DNA from: Lactobacillales bacterium
GTDB taxonomy: Bacteria; Bacillota; Bacilli; Lactobacillales; Vagococcaceae
Length of the DNA stretch: 41,732 nucleotides
Assembly: GCA_015654945.1 (NCBI GenBank)
Contig: JAATGB010000116.1
Span: 1 to 41,732 of the forward strand
Direction of reading: 5' to 3'
The position numbers were made by a program, and so were the translations under genes. Shown piece by piece: positions 35,617-41,732 of the stretch. Below the pieces are notes generated by a model that saw nothing but the letters and a program-made list of their open reading frames with translations, did not search any database and was not told the DNA's origin. Every line of letters starts with the position of its first letter. The first letter of the stretch is position 1.

Positions 35617-36102
35617 TTATGCCTGCACTTCATTTTTATGATCCGGCTCCTTCATTTTCTGCAACCACGCTTGACAGCCTCGATTAATTAGCTGATAAGT
35701 TAGCTCAAAATCGCCAGTATAGTACGGATCTGGAACTTCTTCATACGCACAATTTTGTACAGCTGATAAGAACAGATGAATTTTCCCTTTTGCAGATTTT
35801 GGTGCCATTCTTGCAAGATCTTTTACATTTTGCTTATCCATGCCTAAAATCAAATCATATTCGGCAAAATCTTGAGCGGTTATTTGAGCAGATGACATTT
35901 CTTTGGTGGAGATTCCCATTCGATCCAGAATTTTTTGCGTTCCTTGATGAGGGGGATTTCCATGCTCCCAACCGCTTGTCGCCGCAGAACCAGCTTTTAC
36001 TTTTTCAGATAATGCTTCCTCTGCCACTATTTTTTTAAAAATACCTTCTGCCATAGGTGAACGACAAATATTACCTAAACAAACAAATAAGACTTTTTCC
36101 AT
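35617..36102 (-). CDS. Low-molecular-weight protein tyrosine phosphatase
   Basis: A cytoplasmic phosphatase for phosphotyrosine, in Firmicutes sometimes tied to capsule or stress control. The 161-residue product begins MEKVLFVCLGNICRSPMAEG, which contains the CX5R active site at residues 8-14. The catalytic Asp is in VPDPYYTGDF near residue 123. The start at 36102 has AAAGGA 9 bases upstream; a longer frame starts at 36120 but without a good site. It follows the YqxD gene by 48 bases and probably shares its transcript. Confidence 0.93.
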   Translation of the reverse strand: MEKVLFVCLGNICRSPMAEGIFKKIVAEEALSEKVKAGSAATSGWEHGNPPHQGTQKILDRMGISTKEMSSAQITAQDFAEYDLILGMDKQNVKDLARMAPKSAKGKIHLFLSAVQNCAYEEVPDPYYTGDFELTYQLINRGCQAWLQKMKEPDHKNEVQA

Positions 36103-36150
36103 TCCGTTTAATCCTTTCATTCGTTATTCATTTAACAATTAATCGTTTTT

Positions 36151-36585
36151 TTATAAAAAAGTGAGTAGAAGCATCCGGAATTTTTGTCGATCTGCTTCTG
36201 TATAAGGTTTCGGTCCTTTCGTTCTTTGGCCACTTTTCCGTGCCATCGCGCTCACATATCGACTCTGTAAAAGCTGATCCATCGTTTCTTCTTTGTATTG
36301 AAATCCTTGGTGGTGCAAAACAATCGCTGCTTTTCCAAGTGCAAGCGAAGCAAGTCCGTAATCTTGTGTAACCAATATATCTTCTTTTTGCAGATACTGC
36401 ATAATTCGAAAATCCGCTGCATCACGGCCATCATCCACATAGATAAATGTAACATTTTCCGGTACTTCTTTTTGAGAAAAATGGGAAACACTAGTAACAA
36501 TAACTACCTTGACATTTTTTTCCAACGCTTCTTCAATCACAACAGCTTTGACTGGACAAGCATCTCCGTCAATATAAATATTCAT
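36151..36585 (-). CDS. YqxD/YaiI family protein (UPF0178)
   Basis: A 144-residue member of a widespread family with a PIN-like fold and no established function. [20 protein letters not shown] at the start carries the conserved Asp pair, then [20 protein letters not shown] and [14 protein letters not shown] give further conserved acids of the presumed metal site; the C-terminus has the basic [20 protein letters not shown] block. The start at 36585 follows AAGGAG with 8 bases; the GTG three codons earlier overlaps that site. Nucleic acid cleavage is suggested by the fold only. Confidence 0.9.
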   Translation of the reverse strand: MNIYIDGDACPVKAVVIEEALEKNVKVVIVTSVSHFSQKEVPENVTFIYVDDGRDAADFRIMQYLQKEDILVTQDYGLASLALGKAAIVLHHQGFQYKEETMDQLLQSRYVSAMARKSGQRTKGPKPYTEADRQKFRMLLLTFL

Positions 36586-36757
36586 CCTGTTCACTCCTTG
36601 TCGCTAGCTTCTCTTTCTATTGTACCGCAAAAAAAGTTTGCTGGACACTCTGCCAGCTGACCTTTCATTTCCTGCTTCTTTTTTACATTATTTCTCAAGA
36701 AGATGTGCCTAGCAATAAAAGAAAAATGGATTTAGCACACATATTCAAATTTTACAA

Positions 36758-36784
36758 AAAATAAAAAGCCCTTTCAACGGGCTC
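36758..36784 (-). terminator. Terminator after veg
   Basis: GAGCCC pairs with GGGCT across a seven-base loop and is followed on the minus strand by TTTTTATTTTTT. It lies just after the veg stop codon. Confidence 0.88.
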
Positions 36785-36791
36785 AATATTT

Positions 36792-37049
36792 TTACGCATA
36801 TTTTTCTTCGCAATCATCATAAAACTGAATTTCTACAGTATGGGTTAAGATATCAGCATAGCTGTAAGAAACTCTTTCAAATGAATTTTCTTCTTGATCT
36901 AAGTCGACAATAAATACTGCCGGATAGGTTTCGGTCAATATACCTCTGCGTTCAGTTTGACGCTTACGACCTGTCTGCGCAACTAGCAAAATTTTGCTAC
37001 CTACTCGAGACTCTAAATCCTTTTTAATCGTTGCTAAAGTTGCTGGCAT
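36792..37049 (-). CDS. veg: Veg family protein
   Basis: An 85-residue cytoplasmic protein of the Veg family, small SH3-like-fold proteins that are highly expressed in Bacillus and promote biofilm matrix expression there. It aligns by eye to Bacillus Veg: ATLATIKKDLESRVGSKILL, then the near-invariant block RRGILTETYPAVFIVDLDQ and ENSFERVSYSYADILTHTVE. The start chosen is MPATL at 37049, preceded by AAGGGGTGA. A GTG three codons earlier would overlap that site. It is a single-gene unit. Confidence 0.93.
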   Translation of the reverse strand: MPATLATIKKDLESRVGSKILLVAQTGRKRQTERRGILTETYPAVFIVDLDQEENSFERVSYSYADILTHTVEIQFYDDCEEKYA

Positions 37050-37195
37050 CTCCTTCACCCCTTAGCTTACAGAATAACACAAAATACTAAAAATGTCAAT
37101 TTTATCACATTACGAATCGCAACGCAAGTGTAAAAATCTATTTTTTATTTTTTGGAAAATTCTATTATTTATAGTTGGCAACTCTCTCCTTTGAA

Positions 37196-37229
37196 AAACA
37201 AAAAAGGTTGCTCCTTGCGAACAACCTTC
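37196..37229 (-). terminator. Terminator after nrdG
   Basis: AAGGTTG (37204-37210) pairs with CAACCTT (37222-37228) and the minus strand continues with TTTTGTTTTT. It closes the nrdD-nrdG operon. Confidence 0.85.
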
Positions 37230-37234
37230 AGTAT

Positions 37235-37807
37235 TTATTTGGCTAATGGATCGATACATTTTTCCCAAATAATAGCCTTTTGAGACTGTAGTGAAAGAGG
37301 AACATCCAGAATCCTTTGATTGCTACTTCCGCGAAACTGCAAGCGTAGATCGCGTTTTTTCAACTCAAAACGGCCGTCAACTAAGACATCAATCTTGCTA
37401 AGCAACTCTAATTTATCCTCCGTATCAACGATTAATTCCTCAAATGTATAACCTGACCATGACCAAATATCTTTCGTATGACCGAATTCAGCACGAAAAC
37501 GATCCACTAAATGCAAACATACTTCTGTATTCATAAAAGGTTCACCGCCTAGTAGCGTTAAACCTTGAACGTATTCTTGATCTAAATCGCTGATAATGCG
37601 ATCTTCTAATTCTTTTGTGTACGGCGTCCCATAATGAAAATTTTGAATGGCTTTATTAAAGCAGCCTTCGCAAGCAAAAAGACAGCCGCTAACATAGATA
37701 CTGCAGCGAACGCCTTCTCCATCAACAAAATTATATGGCTTGTAATCCGCAATGTAATTTTGACTGTAGTCTTTCGCTTGCCATTCTTTTGGCTTTGGAT
37801 TGCGCAT
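37235..37807 (-). CDS. nrdG: Anaerobic ribonucleotide reductase activating protein
   Basis: A radical S-adenosylmethionine enzyme that generates the glycyl radical on NrdD. The 190-residue product has FVDGEGVRCSIYVSGCLFAC and then EGCFN. The three Cys of GCLFACEGC are the CX3CX2C cluster ligands (about residues 42-49). LTLLGGEPFMNTEV is the conserved GGE block that holds the cofactor. It works only without oxygen. It lies 52 bases after nrdD and is separated from it by a hairpin. Confidence 0.95.
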   Translation of the reverse strand: MRNPKPKEWQAKDYSQNYIADYKPYNFVDGEGVRCSIYVSGCLFACEGCFNKAIQNFHYGTPYTKELEDRIISDLDQEYVQGLTLLGGEPFMNTEVCLHLVDRFRAEFGHTKDIWSWSGYTFEELIVDTEDKLELLSKIDVLVDGRFELKKRDLRLQFRGSSNQRILDVPLSLQSQKAIIWEKCIDPLAK

Positions 37808-37830
37808 TTTTCACACTTCTTTCTGCGAAA

Positions 37831-37856
37831 GAAAAGCTCAGAAAGTTGAGCTTTTC
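37831..37856. terminator. Hairpin between nrdD and nrdG
   Basis: GAAAAGCTCA (37831-37840) pairs perfectly with TGAGCTTTTC (37847-37856), with a six-base loop. On the minus strand the stem ends in TTTTCTTT, so it may act as a partial terminator giving less nrdG than nrdD, in line with the small amount of activase needed. Confidence 0.6.
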
Positions 37857-37859
37857 CCT

Positions 37860-40052
37860 TTATTTCATGTGTTTAACACGAGCGGATATTTCTTTGTGGC
37901 GTCCATAAACCATCGGACGTGCTTGTGGATTTCCTAAATAGCCGCAGGTTCGTTTTACCACATCGCAAGATTTAGGATCATGATTGCCACAGCTTGGACA
38001 TTCAAAACCACGTTCTGTTGGATTGAAATCACCTTCAAAACCACATTCATAACATCGATCAATTGGCGTGTTGGTTCCCAAATAGCCAATCCGATCATAT
38101 GCATAGTCCCAAACACTTTCCAGCGCTTTGGGATTTTGTTGTAACACAGGGTACTCACAATAATGAATAAAACCCCCTGAACAATATTTGGGATAGTCTT
38201 TTTCAAAATCTAGTTTTTCAAATGGAGTTGGATTTTTACGCACATCGTAATGAAAACTGTTTGTATAGTAGTCTTTATCCGTAATATTTTCAACTACGCC
38301 AAATTTTTCTTTGTCCATTCTACAAAAGCGGTCCGTTAAACTTTCGCTCGGTGTCGAGTATACACTAAAATGGTAGCCATATTCGTCGCCCCAAGTATCT
38401 GCATGTTCTTTCAATGATTTCACAATATCCAATGTAAAGCTTTTTGCTTCCTTGTCTTGTTCCCATGCTCCACCATAAAAAGCAGAAGCGACTTCATAAA
38501 GACCAATATATCCTAAAGAAACAGTCGCACGTTTATTTTTAAACAACTCATCCACTGATTCATTCCGATTGAGTCGTTTACCAAAAGCTCCATTCATGTA
38601 TAAGATAGGCGCATTGGCTGGTGTTGCTTCTTTACATCGTTCTACACGATAAACAAGTGCATCTTTCATAATGCCCAAGCGTTCTTCTAACAAGGCCCAA
38701 AATTTTTCTTTATTCCCTTTAGATTCCATTGCAATTCTTGGTAAATTAAGGGTCACTACACCTAGATTCATCCGACCAACATTAACTTCTGTGCCTGTTT
38801 CATCTTTCCAGCCTTGTAAGAATGAACGACAACCCATAGGTACTTTAAAGCTACCTGTTAACTCCACAATCTTGTCATAATTTAAAACATCAGGATACAT
38901 TCTTTTGGTTGCACATTTCAAAGCCAGCTCTTTAATATCATAATTCGCATCTGCCGGATTTAAGTTTACGCCTTTTCGTAAGGTGAATATTAGTTTAGGA
39001 AAAATAGCCGTCCGCTTTTCGCTTCCCAAACCTTCAATCCGAATCTGTAGAATTGCTTTCTGAATTTCACGTTCAAACCAATTTGTACCCAAACCAAAGC
39101 CTAAAGAAGTAAACGGCGTTTGTCCATTAGAAGTAAACAATGTATTGATTTCATACTCCAAACTTTGCATTGCATCGTAAATATCTTTTTTGGTTTTTGT
39201 TTCAACATATTCAACTTGCTTTTCTTCACTTTCGATCCAACGTTGCGCATCTTTTGTATGTTTTTCATAGTTTAATTTGGCAAAGGGCGCTAACAACTCA
39301 TCTACTCGATCAGCCGAACAGCCGCCATATTGACTTGAAGCGACATTCGCAATAATTTGCGATATTTGGGCAGTCGCAGTTTGAATCGATTTTGGCGGTT
39401 CAACATCCGCATTGCCAATTTTGAAGCCGTCGTTCAGCATTCCTTTAAAATCAATTAAACAACAATTGGTCATTGGTGTGTATGGATGATAATCCAAATC
39501 ATGATAATGAATATCTCCTTTTTGATGTGCATTCGCAATATGAGCTGGTAGTAACTTTAATCCGATTGATTTGCCCACTATTCCGGCCGTCAAATCTCTT
39601 TGTGTATTAAATACATCACTGTCTTTATTGGCATTTTCATTTACAACTGCGCTATCTTTATTAATTAGCTTACCAATCGTAATGTTAATATCCGTCGATT
39701 GACTCCGATCAAAGTCTCTCTGTGTTCGGTAATTTATGTACTCCTTCGCCAACTTGTATTCTCTTTGATCTAATAAAATATGTTCGACAATATTTTGAAT
39801 TTCATAAATTTTTACATTTTCACTAAAACGCTCCGCAATCTCTGAATCAATTCTCGAAACAATTCCTTGAATTCGTTCATAAGACAACGGCTGAAGTTTT
39901 CCTTCTACCTTTTTTTCGGCTTTTAATAATGCTTCATAAATTTTTTGTTCTTCAAATTCAACAAAACGGCCATCTCGCTTGATGACTTTAATTTTGCTCA
40001 ATTTTGAACTTTCAAGAGGAATAAACTTTCTTTCTGTTTTTAATTCGATCAT
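37860..40052 (-). CDS. nrdD: Anaerobic ribonucleoside-triphosphate reductase (class III)
   Basis: It makes deoxyribonucleotides from ribonucleoside triphosphates without oxygen, using a glycyl radical. The 730-residue product has an N-terminal ATP-cone (KVIKRDGRFVEFEEQKIYEA, about residues 20-110) for allosteric control. The reductase barrel has Cys in PMGCRSFL near residue 425. Near the C-terminus a zinc site (CYECGFEG, then CPSC) precedes the glycyl radical loop RTCGYLGNPQARP. The start at 40052 has GAAGGAG 11 bases upstream and lies about 20 bases after the expected transcription start; the open frame extends to a GTG at 40076 but that is at the start of the transcript. Two NrdR boxes lie upstream. 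Confidence 0.96.
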   Translation of the reverse strand: MIELKTERKFIPLESSKLSKIKVIKRDGRFVEFEEQKIYEALLKAEKKVEGKLQPLSYERIQGIVSRIDSEIAERFSENVKIYEIQNIVEHILLDQREYKLAKEYINYRTQRDFDRSQSTDINITIGKLINKDSAVVNENANKDSDVFNTQRDLTAGIVGKSIGLKLLPAHIANAHQKGDIHYHDLDYHPYTPMTNCCLIDFKGMLNDGFKIGNADVEPPKSIQTATAQISQIIANVASSQYGGCSADRVDELLAPFAKLNYEKHTKDAQRWIESEEKQVEYVETKTKKDIYDAMQSLEYEINTLFTSNGQTPFTSLGFGLGTNWFEREIQKAILQIRIEGLGSEKRTAIFPKLIFTLRKGVNLNPADANYDIKELALKCATKRMYPDVLNYDKIVELTGSFKVPMGCRSFLQGWKDETGTEVNVGRMNLGVVTLNLPRIAMESKGNKEKFWALLEERLGIMKDALVYRVERCKEATPANAPILYMNGAFGKRLNRNESVDELFKNKRATVSLGYIGLYEVASAFYGGAWEQDKEAKSFTLDIVKSLKEHADTWGDEYGYHFSVYSTPSESLTDRFCRMDKEKFGVVENITDKDYYTNSFHYDVRKNPTPFEKLDFEKDYPKYCSGGFIHYCEYPVLQQNPKALESVWDYAYDRIGYLGTNTPIDRCYECGFEGDFNPTERGFECPSCGNHDPKSCDVVKRTCGYLGNPQARPMVYGRHKEISARVKHMK

Positions 40053-40078
40053 CGCATATACATCTCCTTCACTCACTA

Positions 40079-40107
40079 ATTTTAACCGATAGACATAAAA
40101 AATTCAA
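40079..40107 (-). promoter_or_regulatory. nrdD: Promoter of nrdD-nrdG
   Basis: TTGAAT (40102-40107) and TAAAAT (40079-40084) are exactly 17 bases apart on the minus strand. The nearer NrdR box overlaps the -35. Confidence 0.7.
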
Positions 40108-40120
40108 CTATATATTGTGC
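40105..40120. promoter_or_regulatory. NrdR box 1 (proximal)
   Basis: CAACTATATATTGTGC matches the NrdR consensus ACACWATATATWGTGT closely, with the central TATATA palindrome intact. It overlaps the -35 of nrdD, which suits ATP/dATP-dependent repression by NrdR. Confidence 0.8.
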
Positions 40121-40145
40121 TTATTCGTTAAATATAACAAAAAAT

Positions 40146-40161
40146 CAACTATATATAGTAT
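40146..40161. promoter_or_regulatory. NrdR box 2 (distal)
   Basis: CAACTATATATAGTAT is a second NrdR-like box. The centre-to-centre distance to box 1 is 41 bases, close to four helical turns, so both sites face the same side of DNA as expected for cooperative NrdR binding. Confidence 0.75.
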
Positions 40162-40244
40162 TTCCCTTTCTGATACTACTGAGCATGTATTCTTGTATTC
40201 CCTTTGTACTCATCGTTTTCCCTTGTGAAAAAAATCCGAATCAT

Positions 40245-40286
40245 AGAAAAAAAACATTTATTCGTACCAATAGAATAAATGTTTTC
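40245..40286. terminator. Terminator after the AgrA-like gene
   Basis: A perfect 11-base-pair stem (AACATTTATTC 40253-40263 with 40273-40283, nine-base loop) is flanked by A on the left and T on the right. On the minus strand it ends in eight T. Nothing else was seen between here and the NrdR boxes. Confidence 0.9.
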
Positions 40287-40295
40287 TTCGTTAAA

Positions 40296-41018
40296 TTATT
40301 TTAAACCCTTCATTCCCCGAACTGAAACTAAACAAATTTCTTCATTGATCATTTCAATTTCACGTTTTGTCTTATCAATATACTTGATATTTTCTTTATT
40401 CACCACAAAGGACTTATGGCATCGGTAAAAATTAGTTGCGATATTGGCTAATTCTTTAATCGAATGATAAAATTCCAACTGCCCATTTTCCATATGTAAA
40501 ATAATTTTATGTGGAACAGTGGACGATTCAAAGAACATAATTTCGCGATAATCAATGCCTCTAATTTGACTTCCCACACTTACTTTAAAAACCTTTTTCT
40601 CTTCGCGGTGATCATTTAAATACCGCTTATTGGCAATTGCCATACATTCGCCGACACGCTTTTGAATATCATTACTATCATCCTTGATAATATAATCTAA
40701 CGCTTCTACTTTATAGGTGAATGTCATATAAGCCAACTCACTATGCGTAGTGATAAACACAATTTTTCCTAAATCATCATAGTTTCGAATTTCAGCTGCT
40801 AAATCAATTCCGGTCATTGTATCATTTAATTCTACATCCAAAAAATATAATCCTGTCATATTTTTATGTGATTGCACATAATCTAATACTTCATGAGGAC
40901 AGTGAGTAGCGAGAACTAACTCCATATCGTATTCCTCAATCATAATATAATTTTGAATATACAATTCCAACCTTTGTCTTTGTGCAACGTCATCTTCACA
41001 AATAAATATAGACAACAC
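40296..41018 (-). CDS. AgrA/ComE-type LytTR response regulator
   Basis: A 240-residue two-component regulator of peptide-sensing systems. Residues 1-125 are the receiver: ICEDD near residue 8, phosphorylated Asp in LYFLDVELND near residue 60, and KVEALDYIIKDD with the conserved Lys. Residues 140-238 are a LytTR DNA-binding domain (EIMFFESSTVPHKIILHMEN, then NFYRCHKSFVVNKENIKYID). The start is GTG at 41018, with AAGGAG inside the last codons of the kinase gene, 9 bases away. It is co-transcribed with the kinase upstream. No signal peptide precursor gene (AgrD or ComC type) is within the window; it would lie beyond the right edge. Confidence 0.92.
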   Translation of the reverse strand: MLSIFICEDDVAQRQRLELYIQNYIMIEEYDMELVLATHCPHEVLDYVQSHKNMTGLYFLDVELNDTMTGIDLAAEIRNYDDLGKIVFITTHSELAYMTFTYKVEALDYIIKDDSNDIQKRVGECMAIANKRYLNDHREEKKVFKVSVGSQIRGIDYREIMFFESSTVPHKIILHMENGQLEFYHSIKELANIATNFYRCHKSFVVNKENIKYIDKTKREIEMINEEICLVSVRGMKGLK

Positions 41019-41024
41019 CGTACT

Positions 41025-41732
41025 TCACTCCTTGTTCATGACAATGATTTTTTGAATAAATTTATCTCCCAGTATCAATGTCTCCAAGACAGCATTTGGG
41101 CAAGAACCAATCATTTCTGAGAGCGTCGTCAATCCGAGCCCGCGATCTGGTCCCTTCGTCGAAAATCCTTGCTGTTTTAACTGATGAATTCTTGGAATAT
41201 CCTTGTTACATGTATTCTCAACGATTAGCATAATATCTTTTTCGTTTTTTATTACGGCAACTTGGAGCTTTCCATAATTAAGTTCCACTAATTTTTCAAT
41301 TGAATTATCGAGGATAATACCCAGAGCACGAACAAGAAATACTGGCTCCATTGGAATATTCTCAACCAAATGTTTTGCTTCAAAAGTCGTTTCAATACCT
41401 AAAGATTGTGCGTGCATCAACTTGGATGCCAATATACTTTTCACTTCTTTATTGTAAATGTTTCGGAGGTTTTCTAACTGAAAATTGGCGAGATCAAAAT
41501 TAGCTGATGATTTTTGAATTTTTTCAAAATAATATTTTTCCAGTCCGATATAATCTTTCTCCCGAATATAGCTTTCCATCGATGTTAAAATATTCTGATA
41601 ATCATGCCTAAATTTTCGTAACTCCATATATTGCTGCTCAATTTCTTTGGTATATCGTTGCATAGTTTCAAATTCTGCTTGTACTTTTTCAGCCTCAGAT
41701 TTTTTCTGAACAGATTCAAAATAAAAGAAAAA
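41025..41732 (-). CDS. AgrC-type histidine kinase, 3' part
   Basis: The reading frame is open to the right edge, so the N-terminal membrane sensor lies outside the window; 235 codons are visible. The first residues (FFFYFESVQKKSEAEKVQAE) look like the end of a membrane helix running into a coiled coil. LRKFRHDYQNILTSMESYI contains the phosphorylated His. The ATPase is GHKL type, with EPVFLVRALGIILDNSIEKL (N box) and STKGPDRGLGLTTLSEMI (G box). This is the HPK10 pattern of quorum-sensing kinases. It ends 6 bases before the regulator gene. The peptide it senses cannot be inferred from this part. Confidence 0.9.
   Translation of the reverse strand, partial: FFFYFESVQKKSEAEKVQAEFETMQRYTKEIEQQYMELRKFRHDYQNILTSMESYIREKDYIGLEKYYFEKIQKSSANFDLANFQLENLRNIYNKEVKSILASKLMHAQSLGIETTFEAKHLVENIPMEPVFLVRALGIILDNSIEKLVELNYGKLQVAVIKNEKDIMLIVENTCNKDIPRIHQLKQQGFSTKGPDRGLGLTTLSEMIGSCPNAVLETLILGDKFIQKIIVMNKE

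Noticed and set aside
36635-36660. Dyad GCTGG...CCAGC upstream of the YqxD gene as an operator
   Set aside because: Only five bases per arm, no second copy in the window and no regulator nearby; it could be chance.
40049-40063. Mini-ORF MYMR overlapping the nrdD start (ATGA)
   Set aside because: Its ATG directly abuts the ribosome binding site with no spacing, so it is unlikely to be translated; the nrdD ATG 11 bases away is the better start.

Overview
The window looks like a chromosomal segment of a low-GC Gram-positive coccus of the Enterococcaceae. The clues are a Ddl very close to enterococcal D-Ala-D-Ala ligase, the Bacilli order gmk-rpoZ-priA-def-fmt-rsmB-pppL-stk, a class A sortase, Veg, a DUF1189 'MalA' protein and AgrC/AgrA-type regulators. 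Nearly everything is on the minus strand. No rRNA, tRNA, CRISPR array, insertion sequence or prophage was found. No gene-free stretch exceeds 300 bases; the longest (297-577) holds a promoter, a possible leader mini-ORF and the fba terminator.

Regions. (1) 1-1447: the start of a Thr/Glu-rich exported protein cut by the window edge, then fba. (2) 1695-16555: a maltose/maltodextrin island in three transcription units. These are pgmB-lacI-lacI, malL-cyclomaltodextrinase, and malX-malC-malD-malA-malP-dexB. The ABC importer brings maltodextrins in, cyclomaltodextrinase and alpha-glucosidases trim them, maltose phosphorylase gives glucose plus beta-glucose-1-phosphate, and beta-phosphoglucomutase passes that to glycolysis. 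No importer ATPase is encoded here. The island lies between pyrG and fba, which are close neighbours in many Firmicutes. (3) 16728-18510: pyrG with a GGGC-initiated leader and attenuator, directly downstream of stk. (4) 18532-27419: the PASTA kinase/phosphatase pair, formyl-methionine metabolism, rRNA methylation, replication restart, omega subunit and guanylate kinase. (5) 27589-34501: a PC4-like protein, an unrecognised plus-strand gene, mazF, acpS, cshA, murF, ddl and another unrecognised gene. (6) 34638-37049: sortase A, low-molecular-weight protein tyrosine phosphatase, YqxD and Veg. (7) 37196-40161: the anaerobic ribonucleotide reductase operon nrdD-nrdG behind two NrdR boxes. (8) 40245-41732: an AgrA-like regulator and the 3' part of an AgrC-like kinase.

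I did not find a clearly new multi-gene system. The most informative signals are regulatory. Two maltose promoters carry the same GntR-like operator at exactly the same distance from the -35 box, while a different palindrome sits inside the pgmB promoter. The pyrG leader fits CTP-sensed reiterative attenuation. The sortase gene has no ordinary start codon after its ribosome binding site. mazF stands next to acpS without alr or mazE. The partial exported protein has an 11-A tract after its start codon and a possible coupled mini-ORF.
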